Source of the DNA: Candidatus Saccharibacteria bacterium UBA6575
GTDB lineage: Bacteria > Patescibacteriota > Saccharimonadia > Saccharimonadales > Saccharimonadaceae
Assembly (NCBI GenBank): GCA_002434005.1
Contig: DJJF01000038.1
Span: forward strand, 7,104-32,380
Length of the DNA stretch: 25,277 bases
Direction: 5' to 3'
The first letter of the stretch is position 1; each line of letters starts with the position of its first letter. The translations under genes and the position numbers were made by a program. Shown here piece after piece: positions 1-6,730 of this stretch. The notes under the pieces were generated by a model, which saw only the letters and a list, made by a program, of their open reading frames with translations, ran no database searches and had not been told where the DNA came from.

Positions 1-1296
1 AATTTCAACTTGCGGCTGGTTATCAGCGGCGGTACTAAAAGTCTCCGACTTTGAAGTTGGAATAGTAGTGTTTCGTTCAATCAGCTTGGTGGTTACGCCA
101 CCCATAGTTTCAATACCAAGCGAAAGCGGAGTCACGTCGAGTAACAGCACATCCTTAACATCACCCTGCAGCACGCCGCCCTGGATCGCAGCACCAATTG
201 CTACAACTTCATCTGGGTTCACACCTTTTAATGGGTCTTTTCCAAAAATCGTTTTAACCTTTTCAACCACGGCTGGCATACGAGTCATACCGCCAACAAG
301 TACAATCTCGTCGATATCGCTTGCTTTTACATCGGCGTCCTTGAGTGCTTTTTCAACAGGCTCAACTAAGCGATCAATCAGGTCTTTCACAAGTTCCTCG
401 AGCTTAGACTTAGTAAGTTTGTACTCGAAATGCTTTGGACCATCGGCATCAGCAGTAATGAATGGGAGATTGATTTCGTATTCGCTGGTGGACGAAAGTT
501 CTTTCTTTGCCTTTTCGGCTTCATCCTTCAAGCGCTGCATGGCAGCCTTGTCGCTCTTAAGATCAACACCTTCATCGTTCTTGAATACATCAAGGAAGTG
601 GTTCACGATGCGGTTGTCGAAGTCTTCGCCACCTAGATGTGTGTCACCATTGGTAGAGCGAACTTCAAATACGCCGTCACCCAGTTCTAGAATAGAGACA
701 TCAAAGGTACCACCACCAAGGTCAAAGACAGCAATCTTTTCATCTTTCTTCGAATCAAGTCCGTATGCTAATGCGGCTGCGGTCGGCTCGTTAATAATTC
801 GCTTTACTTCAAGGCCAGCAATCTTACCAGCATCTTTAGTAGCCTGGCGCTGTGAGTCATCGAAGTATGCAGGTACAGTGATCACCGCTTCGGTTACACT
901 TTCACCAAGAAAGCTTTCAGCATCTGCTTTGATTTTTGAAAGAATCATGGCTGATACTTCTTCAGGACTATAATCTTTATCGCCCATCTTTACTGCTACG
1001 CCATCGCCCTTTTTGACGATTTCGTATGGCATGATGTCATGGTCCTTTTGGACTTCCTTGTCGCTAAATTTACGGCCAATTAAGCGCTTTACACCGTAGA
1101 TGGTATTCGTTGCATTCGTTACGCGCTGGCGCTGTGCAACCTGGCCAACTAAACGTTCACCTTTTTTATTGATAGCAACGACACTCGGTGTTGTTCGGTT
1201 ACCTTCGGCATTTGCAATAACTTCTGGCTTACCAGCCACCATATACGCAAACGCGCTGTTAGTTGTACCAAGGTCGATACCAATGATCTTACCCAT
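1..1296 (-). CDS. dnaK: Chaperone DnaK (Hsp70), partial: N-terminal 432 residues
   Basis: ATP-dependent cytoplasmic chaperone working with GrpE and a DnaJ co-chaperone (no dnaJ is visible; it may lie beyond the left edge). Reading the minus strand from the ATG at 1296 gives an open frame to base 1, cut by the window edge. Visible motifs are IDLGTTN (residues 6-12, phosphate 1), the TPSVV region (36-40), ITVPAYF (139-145), the INEPTAAALAYG segment (168-179), DLGGGTFD (192-199), and the interdomain linker with DVTPLSLGIE near residues 380-395. The region around residues 78-100 (with DIMPYEI) matches the ATPase segment present in proteobacterial DnaK and missing from Bacillus-type DnaK. The start is supported by the SD AAAGGGG at 1301-1307. 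An own promoter and two CIRCE sites precede the gene. Confidence 0.98.
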   Translation of the reverse strand, partial: MGKIIGIDLGTTNSAFAYMVAGKPEVIANAEGNRTTPSVVAINKKGERLVGQVAQRQRVTNATNTIYGVKRLIGRKFSDKEVQKDHDIMPYEIVKKGDGVAVKMGDKDYSPEEVSAMILSKIKADAESFLGESVTEAVITVPAYFDDSQRQATKDAGKIAGLEVKRIINEPTAAALAYGLDSKKDEKIAVFDLGGGTFDVSILELGDGVFEVRSTNGDTHLGGEDFDNRIVNHFLDVFKNDEGVDLKSDKAAMQRLKDEAEKAKKELSSTSEYEINLPFITADADGPKHFEYKLTKSKLEELVKDLIDRLVEPVEKALKDADVKASDIDEIVLVGGMTRMPAVVEKVKTIFGKDPLKGVNPDEVVAIGAAIQGGVLQGDVKDVLLLDVTPLSLGIETMGGVTTKLIERNTTIPTSKSETFSTAADNQPQVEI

Positions 1297-1347
1297 AAAA
1301 CCCCTTTCGTTTAGGAATAAATAAATTGTAGTTCGTTATTTACTATT

Positions 1348-1374
1348 TTAGCACTCCTCGCTGTACAGTGCTAA
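1348..1374 (-). promoter_or_regulatory. CIRCE operator 2 of dnaK (HrcA site, one mismatch)
   Basis: The half-site TTAGCACTC is followed by a 9-nt spacer and CAGTGCTAA, which differs from the CIRCE consensus right half GAGTGCTAA at one base. It lies about 4-30 nt downstream of the start point expected from the dnaK promoter, so it would be in the untranslated leader. Confidence 0.9.
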
Positions 1375-1384
1375 ATATATTCTT

Positions 1385-1414
1385 AGTATAAAGAAGTTAG
1401 CACTCTCATGTCAA
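1385..1414 (-). promoter_or_regulatory. dnaK promoter, TTGACA-18-TATACT
   Basis: On the minus strand TTGACA (1414-1409), an 18-nt spacer and TATACT (1390-1385). The -35 box sits in the 9-nt spacer of the perfect CIRCE at 1397-1423, so HrcA binding should directly exclude RNA polymerase. The expected start is near 1378, giving a leader of about 80 nt before the ATG. Confidence 0.88.
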
Positions 1415-1423
1415 GAGTGCTAA
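1397..1423 (-). promoter_or_regulatory. CIRCE operator 1 of dnaK (perfect)
   Basis: TTAGCACTC, 9-nt spacer, GAGTGCTAA: a perfect match to the CIRCE consensus bound by HrcA, placed over the -35 region of dnaK. Confidence 0.96.
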
Positions 1424-1445
1424 CTTTGTAATTCTAAGGTGTTAT

Positions 1446-2267
1446 TTAGACTTTTATCGTCTTTCTTCGGAACAAATATGCTGCAATTGGCATTGCAACC
1501 ACAATGGCTGCCACACACCATACCACAGCTAGCCATGCGCTGTTATCCACCGGCGTTCCAAGCATTAGGGCTCGTACCGACTCAATAACATGCGTAATTG
1601 GCTGATTCTGTGCAAATGGTTTAATCCAATCCGCAAGCGAATCTGTTGGTGCAAATGCTCCCGATGCGAAAGTAAGCGGGAATACGACCAAAAAGCTCAT
1701 CCACTGTACGCCTTCGACTGATTTTGCGAGCACCCCCATGATGGCGCTCACCCAGCTAAACGCCAGCGTGAACAACACCAGAATTCCGATGATCGCCATC
1801 CACGCACCAAAATCTGCTTTAGGCTGAAAGCCGAACAGAAGCCCGGTGAGTAGCATAACCACCGTTGATATGCCATTTCGGAACAAGTCAGACACAACAT
1901 GGCCGTTAAGAACTGCAATGTTACTCATTGGCAAGCTCTTAAATCGATCCACAATTCCGCGCTGCAAATCGTTCGCCACCGCGATTGATGTTGTCGTGGA
2001 ACCAAATGCTAGCGTTTGTACAATGATGCCGGCCATAAGGAAGCTCACATAGTTTATGTCTGACGGGAGCGCTAGTCCAACCGCGTTAAATACAGCAGTA
2101 AACAGCACAAGGAACATAATCGGCTGCAAGAATGTGCCGAGCAGTTGATCGGTGTTACGTAAAATATGCGTACTACTGCGCTTGATCATGAGTAAGCTAT
2201 CGAAGATAGCTGACACAATTTTTGGGCGCTTTACGAACTCAAGTGTTACTTCATTCGATTCAGCCAT
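1446..2267 (-). CDS. ABC-2 type transporter permease (DrrB-like)
   Basis: Membrane half of an ABC exporter in the cytoplasmic membrane. The 273-residue protein has six hydrophobic segments typical of ABC2_membrane proteins: an N-terminal cytoplasmic stretch (about 1-37), then helices from about residue 48, and a closing helix near 246-266 followed by RRKTIKV. The segment around residues 95-140 (SIAVANDLQRGIVDRFKSLP) matches the conserved cytoplasmic loop of daunorubicin-resistance type permeases. The ATG overlaps the stop of the ATPase gene by one base (TAATG), so the two are translationally coupled. The substrate cannot be told; the DrrAB family includes drug and lipid or polyketide exporters. 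It lies just upstream of the dnaK CIRCE promoter, without its own link to heat shock. Confidence 0.93.
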   Translation of the reverse strand: MAESNEVTLEFVKRPKIVSAIFDSLLMIKRSSTHILRNTDQLLGTFLQPIMFLVLFTAVFNAVGLALPSDINYVSFLMAGIIVQTLAFGSTTTSIAVANDLQRGIVDRFKSLPMSNIAVLNGHVVSDLFRNGISTVVMLLTGLLFGFQPKADFGAWMAIIGILVLFTLAFSWVSAIMGVLAKSVEGVQWMSFLVVFPLTFASGAFAPTDSLADWIKPFAQNQPITHVIESVRALMLGTPVDNSAWLAVVWCVAAIVVAMPIAAYLFRRKTIKV

Positions 2268-3235
2268 TACTTCTTTCCCTTCTTAGCTGCAGTAGCAGGT
2301 TTCTTCGTTTTACCTGTTAGACTCAAGAACACATCGTCGAGTGTTGGCTTATGAATCGCCATGGATGAAACAGATATTTTCGCTTTGGTAAGTGCAGCAA
2401 GTACCGCAGCGACATCTTTATTCGTGTCATTAATAACCGTAGTTGCGGTAAGTTCCTTGTTGCTTGAATCAGCGATACTTTTTCCCAGTACCGCAACAGC
2501 CTTCTCAAGTTCCGCCTTCTTTGCAAACGTAAGCTCTAGCCGATCTTTACCGATTTTTGCCTTTAGTTCTTTGGCTGTACCTTCGGCAATTGCTTTACCG
2601 CCATCGATAACAACGATATTATCGGCGAGCTGGTCGGCTTCTTCCAAATACTGAGTGGTGAGCAGTATTGTTTTACCGTCTGCCTTTAGTTTGTTGATAA
2701 TGTCCCACATAGCAATCCTTGATCGTGGGTCAAGGCCAGTCGTAGGCTCATCAAGGAAGATAATGGGGGGTGTTGCTATCAAGCTAACTGCCAAGTCGAG
2801 TCGACGGCGCATACCCCCAGAGTACGTCTTGACGGAACGTCCACCCGCATCGACAAGATCGAATTGGCGTAGCAGCTCATCGGCGCGTGCGACCGCACTT
2901 TTCTTCGTGAGCCGGTATAGCTGGCCCATCATGATCAAGTTTTCGCGACCAGTCAAAATTTCGTCGACAGCTGCCGATTGACCGGTCAGCCCTATGACTG
3001 CACGCACTTCATCTGGTGAACTAGCCACGTCATGACCCTCAACGGATACCGTACCGCCATCGTATTTGAGTAGGGTACTCATAATACGGACGGTGGTCGT
3101 CTTACCGGCACCATTTGGTCCTAAAAGCGCCAACATCGTTCCGCGTTTTACGGTCAGATTCACACCCTTTAAGACATTGTTTTTCCCATAAGACTTTTTC
3201 AAGTTCCTTACAACAATCGCATCACTACTAGCCAT
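2267..3235 (-). CDS. ABC transporter ATP-binding protein (DrrA-like)
   Basis: Cytoplasmic ATPase that powers the permease encoded next to it. Walker A GPNGAGKTT is at residues 39-47, the Q-loop Gln at 86, the signature SGGMRRR at 139-145 and Walker B IIFLDEP at 158-164. The switch position usually held by His is Gln (TTQYLEEAD, Gln195), which is normal for the DrrA subfamily. The C-terminal domain after about residue 220 matches the DrrA-type accessory region, and the protein ends in a Lys/Ala-rich tail (KTKKPATAAKKGKK). The start at 3235 has a GAGGAA SD about 8 nt upstream. A candidate own promoter overlaps the end of grpE, so the pair need not follow HrcA control. Confidence 0.95.
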   Translation of the reverse strand: MASSDAIVVRNLKKSYGKNNVLKGVNLTVKRGTMLALLGPNGAGKTTTVRIMSTLLKYDGGTVSVEGHDVASSPDEVRAVIGLTGQSAAVDEILTGRENLIMMGQLYRLTKKSAVARADELLRQFDLVDAGGRSVKTYSGGMRRRLDLAVSLIATPPIIFLDEPTTGLDPRSRIAMWDIINKLKADGKTILLTTQYLEEADQLADNIVVIDGGKAIAEGTAKELKAKIGKDRLELTFAKKAELEKAVAVLGKSIADSSNKELTATTVINDTNKDVAAVLAALTKAKISVSSMAIHKPTLDDVFLSLTGKTKKPATAAKKGKK

Positions 3236-3266
3236 CCGCAGTATTCCTCAATTAAATAGTGCGCCT

Positions 3267-3296
3267 AGTATAACAGAGGTATTACTGGCGTGTCAC
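3267..3296 (-). promoter_or_regulatory. Candidate promoter of the ABC operon, GTGACA-18-TATACT
   Basis: GTGACA (3296-3291), an 18-nt spacer and TATACT (3272-3267) on the minus strand, overlapping the last codons of grpE. The expected start near 3260 leaves a 25-nt leader with the SD for the ATPase gene. Confidence 0.6.
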
Positions 3297-3746
3297 TTTG
3301 ACCATGCTTGGGCGCATGACGATACCGTCGACTTTGTAGCCAGGTTGTAGCTCATCTGCTATGACTTCGTGCTCCCCTTCAGCTTCTTCGTCAAATTGGA
3401 CTGCATCGTGCAAGTCAGGATTGAAAGCGCTGCCTATTTTGGCATCGATACGCTCGACCCCCATATCACTGAGTGATTTATCCAAGCCTTTTGTAAGATT
3501 GACGACACTATTTGCCCAGGCATTTTCTTCCAGATCTTTAGGCAAATGCGCGATGGCTCGTTCGATATTGTCGACGACCGGAAGCAACTTCATGACTGCG
3601 CTAGCACGTCCCGATCCACGAGCCATTTCTTTTTCCTGCTCCATGCGTTTGCGATAATTTTCAAAGTCGGCGCGAGTTCGCTGCAAATCAAGTGTCAGCT
3701 CTGCAATTTGCTGTTCGAGGTCATCTTGCTTCTTACTCTTCGTCAT
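3282..3746 (-). CDS. grpE: Nucleotide exchange factor GrpE
   Basis: Releases ADP from DnaK. The 154-residue protein begins with a helical, charged coiled-coil segment (about 6-50, with the family motif ADFENYRKRMEQEKE at 30-44), continues with the four-helix part (LLPVVDNIERA, about 54-64) and ends in the beta domain (NPDLHDAV near 108-115; ELQPGYKVDGIVMRPSMVKV near the C-terminus). The N-terminal disordered tail of longer GrpE proteins is almost missing. The ATG lies 2 nt after the hrcA stop, and the SD GGAGG lies inside the last codons of hrcA, so hrcA-grpE are coupled under the CIRCE promoter at 4460-4499. Confidence 0.96.
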   Translation of the reverse strand: MTKSKKQDDLEQQIAELTLDLQRTRADFENYRKRMEQEKEMARGSGRASAVMKLLPVVDNIERAIAHLPKDLEENAWANSVVNLTKGLDKSLSDMGVERIDAKIGSAFNPDLHDAVQFDEEAEGEHEVIADELQPGYKVDGIVMRPSMVKVTRQ

Positions 3747-3748
3747 AT

Positions 3749-4453
3749 TTACAAAACCTCCTCAAGCATTGCACCAGTTTGACGTACTAAGCGCATAACA
3801 CGAGCGTAACTTTGGCGGGTTGGTCCGAGTACGCCTATATAGCTGTTGTCTGAATAGGGCGAGCGGAACCGGCTGATAATTAGCGTTGCGCCGCTGCTTT
3901 TGCCAATAGGATTCTCAGCGCCAATAAATACATTCAACGGCTCGTTTGGTGTCGCTTCACGCAACCATGGCTCTAAATTATCAAGGAGTCGTGCAACGTT
4001 TTGCGCATTCACGCCGTTCATAAATTCTGGCTGACTAAATAAGTTCCCCATACCGGCAAGGTACAATTCGTCGCCAATGGTCGCGAGACCAAGGTTTTGC
4101 GTGAGGTCTACTAGACTGTCGACAGCCGAGCGGATTGCTCGATCGGCTCGCGTACCGTGGTTTGAAACCCGTGCCTCGATTGCCCTGGCACTGCGATCAA
4201 TCATCTTCGGCTCATCCTGTTGGTTGGTCAAAAGATTCACATAGAATCGATAGCCCTTATCGGTTGGGATACGTCCAGCGCTAGTGTGTGGCTGCTGAAT
4301 AAATCCATGCTCTTCAAGCTTTGCCATCTCGCTTCGAATTGTTGCACTCGAAACGTTGAATAATTTAGCAAGCGTAACACTGCCAACAGGTGCGGCAATT
4401 TCTGCATACTGCTCAATGATCGCAGTCAGGATAGCTATCTGGCGTTCTGTCAT
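3749..4453 (-). CDS. hrcA: Heat-inducible transcription repressor HrcA (short form)
   Basis: Repressor that binds CIRCE operators and is tuned by chaperone availability in known systems. The winged-helix domain is clear at residues 1-73, including VSSATIRSEMAKLEEHGFIQ (34-53), HTSAGRIPTDKGYRFYV (56-72) and the following helix. At 234 residues it is about 100 shorter than the usual 330-350. The retained C-terminal portion ends in GVLGPTRQSYARVMRLV, which is the conserved end of HrcA, so the loss is internal (dimerisation/inserted domains), not a truncation at the end. The ATG at 4453 lies 6 nt from the -10 box and is preceded by GGAGG. Three CIRCE sites in the window are its expected targets. 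Confidence 0.94.
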   Translation of the reverse strand: MTERQIAILTAIIEQYAEIAAPVGSVTLAKLFNVSSATIRSEMAKLEEHGFIQQPHTSAGRIPTDKGYRFYVNLLTNQQDEPKMIDRSARAIEARVSNHGTRADRAIRSAVDSLVDLTQNLGLATIGDELYLAGMGNLFSQPEFMNGVNAQNVARLLDNLEPWLREATPNEPLNVFIGAENPIGKSSGATLIISRFRSPYSDNSYIGVLGPTRQSYARVMRLVRQTGAMLEEVL

Positions 4454-4459
4454 GCCTCC

Positions 4460-4489
4460 AGTATAGCGAAATTTAGCACTCTACGTCAA
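4460..4489 (-). promoter_or_regulatory. hrcA-grpE promoter, TTGACG-18-TATACT
   Basis: TTGACG (4489-4484), an 18-nt spacer and TATACT (4465-4460). The -35 lies in the CIRCE spacer, the same architecture as at dnaK. Only GGAGGC separates the -10 from the ATG, so the expected start point falls on or next to the start codon (leaderless or nearly so). Confidence 0.8.
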
Positions 4490-4499
4490 TGAGTGCTAA
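4473..4499 (-). promoter_or_regulatory. CIRCE operator of hrcA-grpE (perfect), inside the gmk 3' end
   Basis: Perfect TTAGCACTC-N9-GAGTGCTAA. It covers the last codons and the stop (TGA, 4488-4486) of the upstream gmk gene, so the operator also encodes the final residues of guanylate kinase (Leu-Ser-Thr-His). Confidence 0.96.
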
Positions 4500-5196
4500 G
4501 CTCTTCATACAGAGAGTGTGCGAGCGCCTCGGCCTCTTTATGAGCCGCGATATCTTTTGTTCCAGCAACAATATGTTTTATTTCTTCTGCAGCCTGCGTA
4601 ACGTCATTATTGACCAGAAAGTCGAAATAACCTTTACTCAGTGCGAACTCCAGCTCCATTTTTGCCGACTCTAGCCGTACCCGATTATCTTCAGCATCGA
4701 TGCCGCCACCATAGCGTGCAAGCCTACGCTTATTCCACTCGTCTATCGAAGGAGGCAGAAGGAACACGGCGTGAACATTTGGCGACATTGCCTTGTACTC
4801 ATCGACCCCTTGGACATCGATGTCGTTTACGGCAATCCGATTTGATTCGACTGATGGCTTGAGTCCTTCGATTGCAGTCCCATACACGTTTGAATGTACT
4901 TTCTTTGCTTCGATATATTCACCTGCCTTAAGCATGCGAACCGCTTCATCGATATCAATGAAAAAGTAGTCTGTGCCGTCCTGCTCCAGCACACCTAGAT
5001 TACTCCGTGGTGGTCGTGTCGTATGAGATATAAAGTCGTAATATTCAGTATCTTTTAATAATTCACGCTTGAGCGTATTCTTGCCTGCACCGGTTATTCC
5101 TACTAGTAGTACAATCCTCGCGTCGCGAACGGTTTGCACAGCTGACTCACCTGGTTCGTACGACGCAAGAAGCTCATTCAACTCTGCATCTGTCAT
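4486..5196 (-). CDS. gmk: Guanylate kinase (P-loop variant GKN)
   Basis: Cytoplasmic GMP to GDP phosphotransfer in nucleotide synthesis. From the ATG at 5196 the protein has 236 residues: P-loop GITGAGKNT (33-41), the GMP-binding stretch SHTTRPPRSNLG (57-68) with GTDYFF (74-79), EYIEAKKVHSNVYGT further on, a lid region rich in Arg (NKRRLARYGGG) and the YFDFLVNND strand near the end. The residue after the P-loop Lys is Asn40 instead of Ser/Thr. A longer frame begins with GTG at 5253, but it has no good SD and would cover the extended -10 at 5206-5214; 5196 is preferred. No SD precedes 5196, which suits a leaderless mRNA. Confidence 0.88.
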   Translation of the reverse strand: MTDAELNELLASYEPGESAVQTVRDARIVLLVGITGAGKNTLKRELLKDTEYYDFISHTTRPPRSNLGVLEQDGTDYFFIDIDEAVRMLKAGEYIEAKKVHSNVYGTAIEGLKPSVESNRIAVNDIDVQGVDEYKAMSPNVHAVFLLPPSIDEWNKRRLARYGGGIDAEDNRVRLESAKMELEFALSKGYFDFLVNNDVTQAAEEIKHIVAGTKDIAAHKEAEALAHSLYEELSTH

Positions 5197-5205
5197 TAAG
5201 ACAGC

Positions 5206-5214
5206 ATTGTAGCA
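5206..5214 (-). promoter_or_regulatory. Extended -10 of gmk (TGC-TACAAT)
   Basis: TGC TACAAT on the minus strand ends 9 nt before the gmk ATG, and no SD lies between. A clear -35 was not found, which fits an extended -10 promoter. Confidence 0.6.
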
Positions 5215-5218
5215 TACC

Positions 5219-5227
5219 TGATATACT
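5219..5227 (+). promoter_or_regulatory. Extended -10 of the DUF2142-like gene (TGA-TATACT)
   Basis: TGA TATACT ends 9 nt before the ATG at 5237 and 5 nt before an out-of-frame ATG at 5233. It is divergent from, and within 5 nt of, the gmk extended -10, so the two promoters probably compete. Confidence 0.6.
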
Positions 5228-5236
5228 TCCAGATGA

Positions 5237-6730
5237 ATGACACACTTGCTCACCTTTATACGTTCTAGTTGGTTTTTTTACGGTGCGCTGTTCTTTTTTG
5301 TCATCTCAAGTGTGTGGATTGCGGCCGCGAGTCTTTACCCGATGGCGTTTGATGAGGAGTTTCATTACGGTCTCATAAAAATTTATGCAACAAGCTTGTT
5401 GCCATACGGTATCGAACACACCAGCGATATGGCTCAGTTCGGATCGGCTACTGCTGACGCATCGTACTTATTCCACTACTTGATGAGTTTTCCGTACCGT
5501 CTATTTTATGCATTCGGTGCTCCGGACATGGCGATCATTATTGCCCTGCGCTTCATCAATATTGCTTTTGTAGCAGTTGCTCTAGTTGTATTTAATAAAG
5601 CGCTACGTAGTGCGAATGTGTCTAGCGCTATCACGCACCTAAGCTTGTTGCTTGTCACGTTTATTCCTATATTCCCTTTACTTGCAGCCCACATTAATTA
5701 CGATAATCTTCTCCTGCTGGTGTTTGCGTGGAGTGTGCTATGTATCGTGCGCATCACGAATGTTGTTCGTGCAGGCAAACCACTACCACTCGGACAATCG
5801 GTTCAACTTGCCGTCGCGGTACTCATTGGCATGTCAGTCAAATATGCCTTCCTTCCCCTCGCTCTGGCAATGTTCATATGGCTACTTTGGCTGCTCGCAC
5901 TTGGATATAAAATTCACAAGCAAACGATATCGACACAACTACAATCGTGGCGGACCCATTGGAAATTGCAAGGAAGAAGAAAGCGTTACTTGATGTCGGG
6001 ACTCGTTATCGTGAGTCTATTTTTCGCATCACATTACGTAACCAATATGCTCTCGTACGGCAGCCCTATTCCGTCGTGCGAGCGGGTGTTTAGCGAAAAA
6101 GAGTGTGCGGCGTATGGGCCATGGAATCGTAATAAAAATATGGAGGCACGAAAGAGCGAGTCGTTCGCCCCCATGTCGTATCCTGCTTATATGACCACTG
6201 AATGGTTCCCAGGTATGACACAGCGACTCATGTTCGCCGTGGCCGGAAAGACTAATGACTTTCAGACAAAACTTCCACTACCGATATTGGTTTATTCGTT
6301 CGTTGCTCTGTCGGTCTTAGGTGTGACTTGCATGATAATACAGTTAGTACGTAAGAAATCGTCGTGGCTCATGGCATTCACAATGCTACTTGCTGTGCTT
6401 TATGCAGGTATATTGTCATTTCAGTTATATGGTGACTACGTCGATACAGCAAATCCGGTCGCTATCAATGGACGCTACCTAATCCCAGTATTGCCACTTG
6501 TTGCCGCCGTCTTAATTCAGTCAATTAGTGCACTTGTAGGATTTATCGATCGGCGCATAGTTTCAGCCCTAGCTATCGCTTCGATTGTATACCTTTTACT
6601 GGCAGGTGCCGGAGCCGCAACATACATTGTGCTTGCCGAATCTCATTGGTTCTGGCCAGGGTTTGGCCAGGATTCACACGCAGCACTAAAGGCTTTTTTC
6701 GATCAGGTTATTTTTCCTCAACGTTATTAG
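5237..6730 (+). CDS. Polytopic membrane protein, DUF2142 / GT-C glycosyltransferase-like
   Basis: The 497-residue protein has about 11-12 membrane segments. It begins with a helix at 10-33, followed by an extracytoplasmic segment with PMAFDEEFHYGLIKIYA (about 36-52). Acidic residues after the first helix are the usual place of the catalytic Asp/Glu in GT-C fold transferases. NYDNLLLLVFAW (about 154-165), the long loop with paired cysteines (CERVFSEKECAAYG), and NGRYLIPVLPLVAAVL near the C-terminus resemble DUF2142 and dolichyl-phosphate-mannose transferase-like proteins. Likely role: transfer of a sugar from a polyprenyl carrier at the outer face of the membrane; this is family inference. It stands alone on the plus strand and its stop overlaps that of lepA by 4 nt. 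Confidence 0.8.
   Translation: MTHLLTFIRSSWFFYGALFFFVISSVWIAAASLYPMAFDEEFHYGLIKIYATSLLPYGIEHTSDMAQFGSATADASYLFHYLMSFPYRLFYAFGAPDMAIIIALRFINIAFVAVALVVFNKALRSANVSSAITHLSLLLVTFIPIFPLLAAHINYDNLLLLVFAWSVLCIVRITNVVRAGKPLPLGQSVQLAVAVLIGMSVKYAFLPLALAMFIWLLWLLALGYKIHKQTISTQLQSWRTHWKLQGRRKRYLMSGLVIVSLFFASHYVTNMLSYGSPIPSCERVFSEKECAAYGPWNRNKNMEARKSESFAPMSYPAYMTTEWFPGMTQRLMFAVAGKTNDFQTKLPLPILVYSFVALSVLGVTCMIIQLVRKKSSWLMAFTMLLAVLYAGILSFQLYGDYVDTANPVAINGRYLIPVLPLVAAVLIQSISALVGFIDRRIVSALAIASIVYLLLAGAGAATYIVLAESHWFWPGFGQDSHAALKAFFDQVIFPQRY

Noticed and set aside
68..973. Long plus-strand ORF (301 codons)
   Set aside because: It is the antisense of dnaK. The Ser/Thr-rich translation has no family features, and the other strand gives textbook DnaK motifs.
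5197..5253. Upstream GTG extension of gmk (19 extra residues)
   Set aside because: No suitable SD, no family similarity, and it would include the gmk extended -10.
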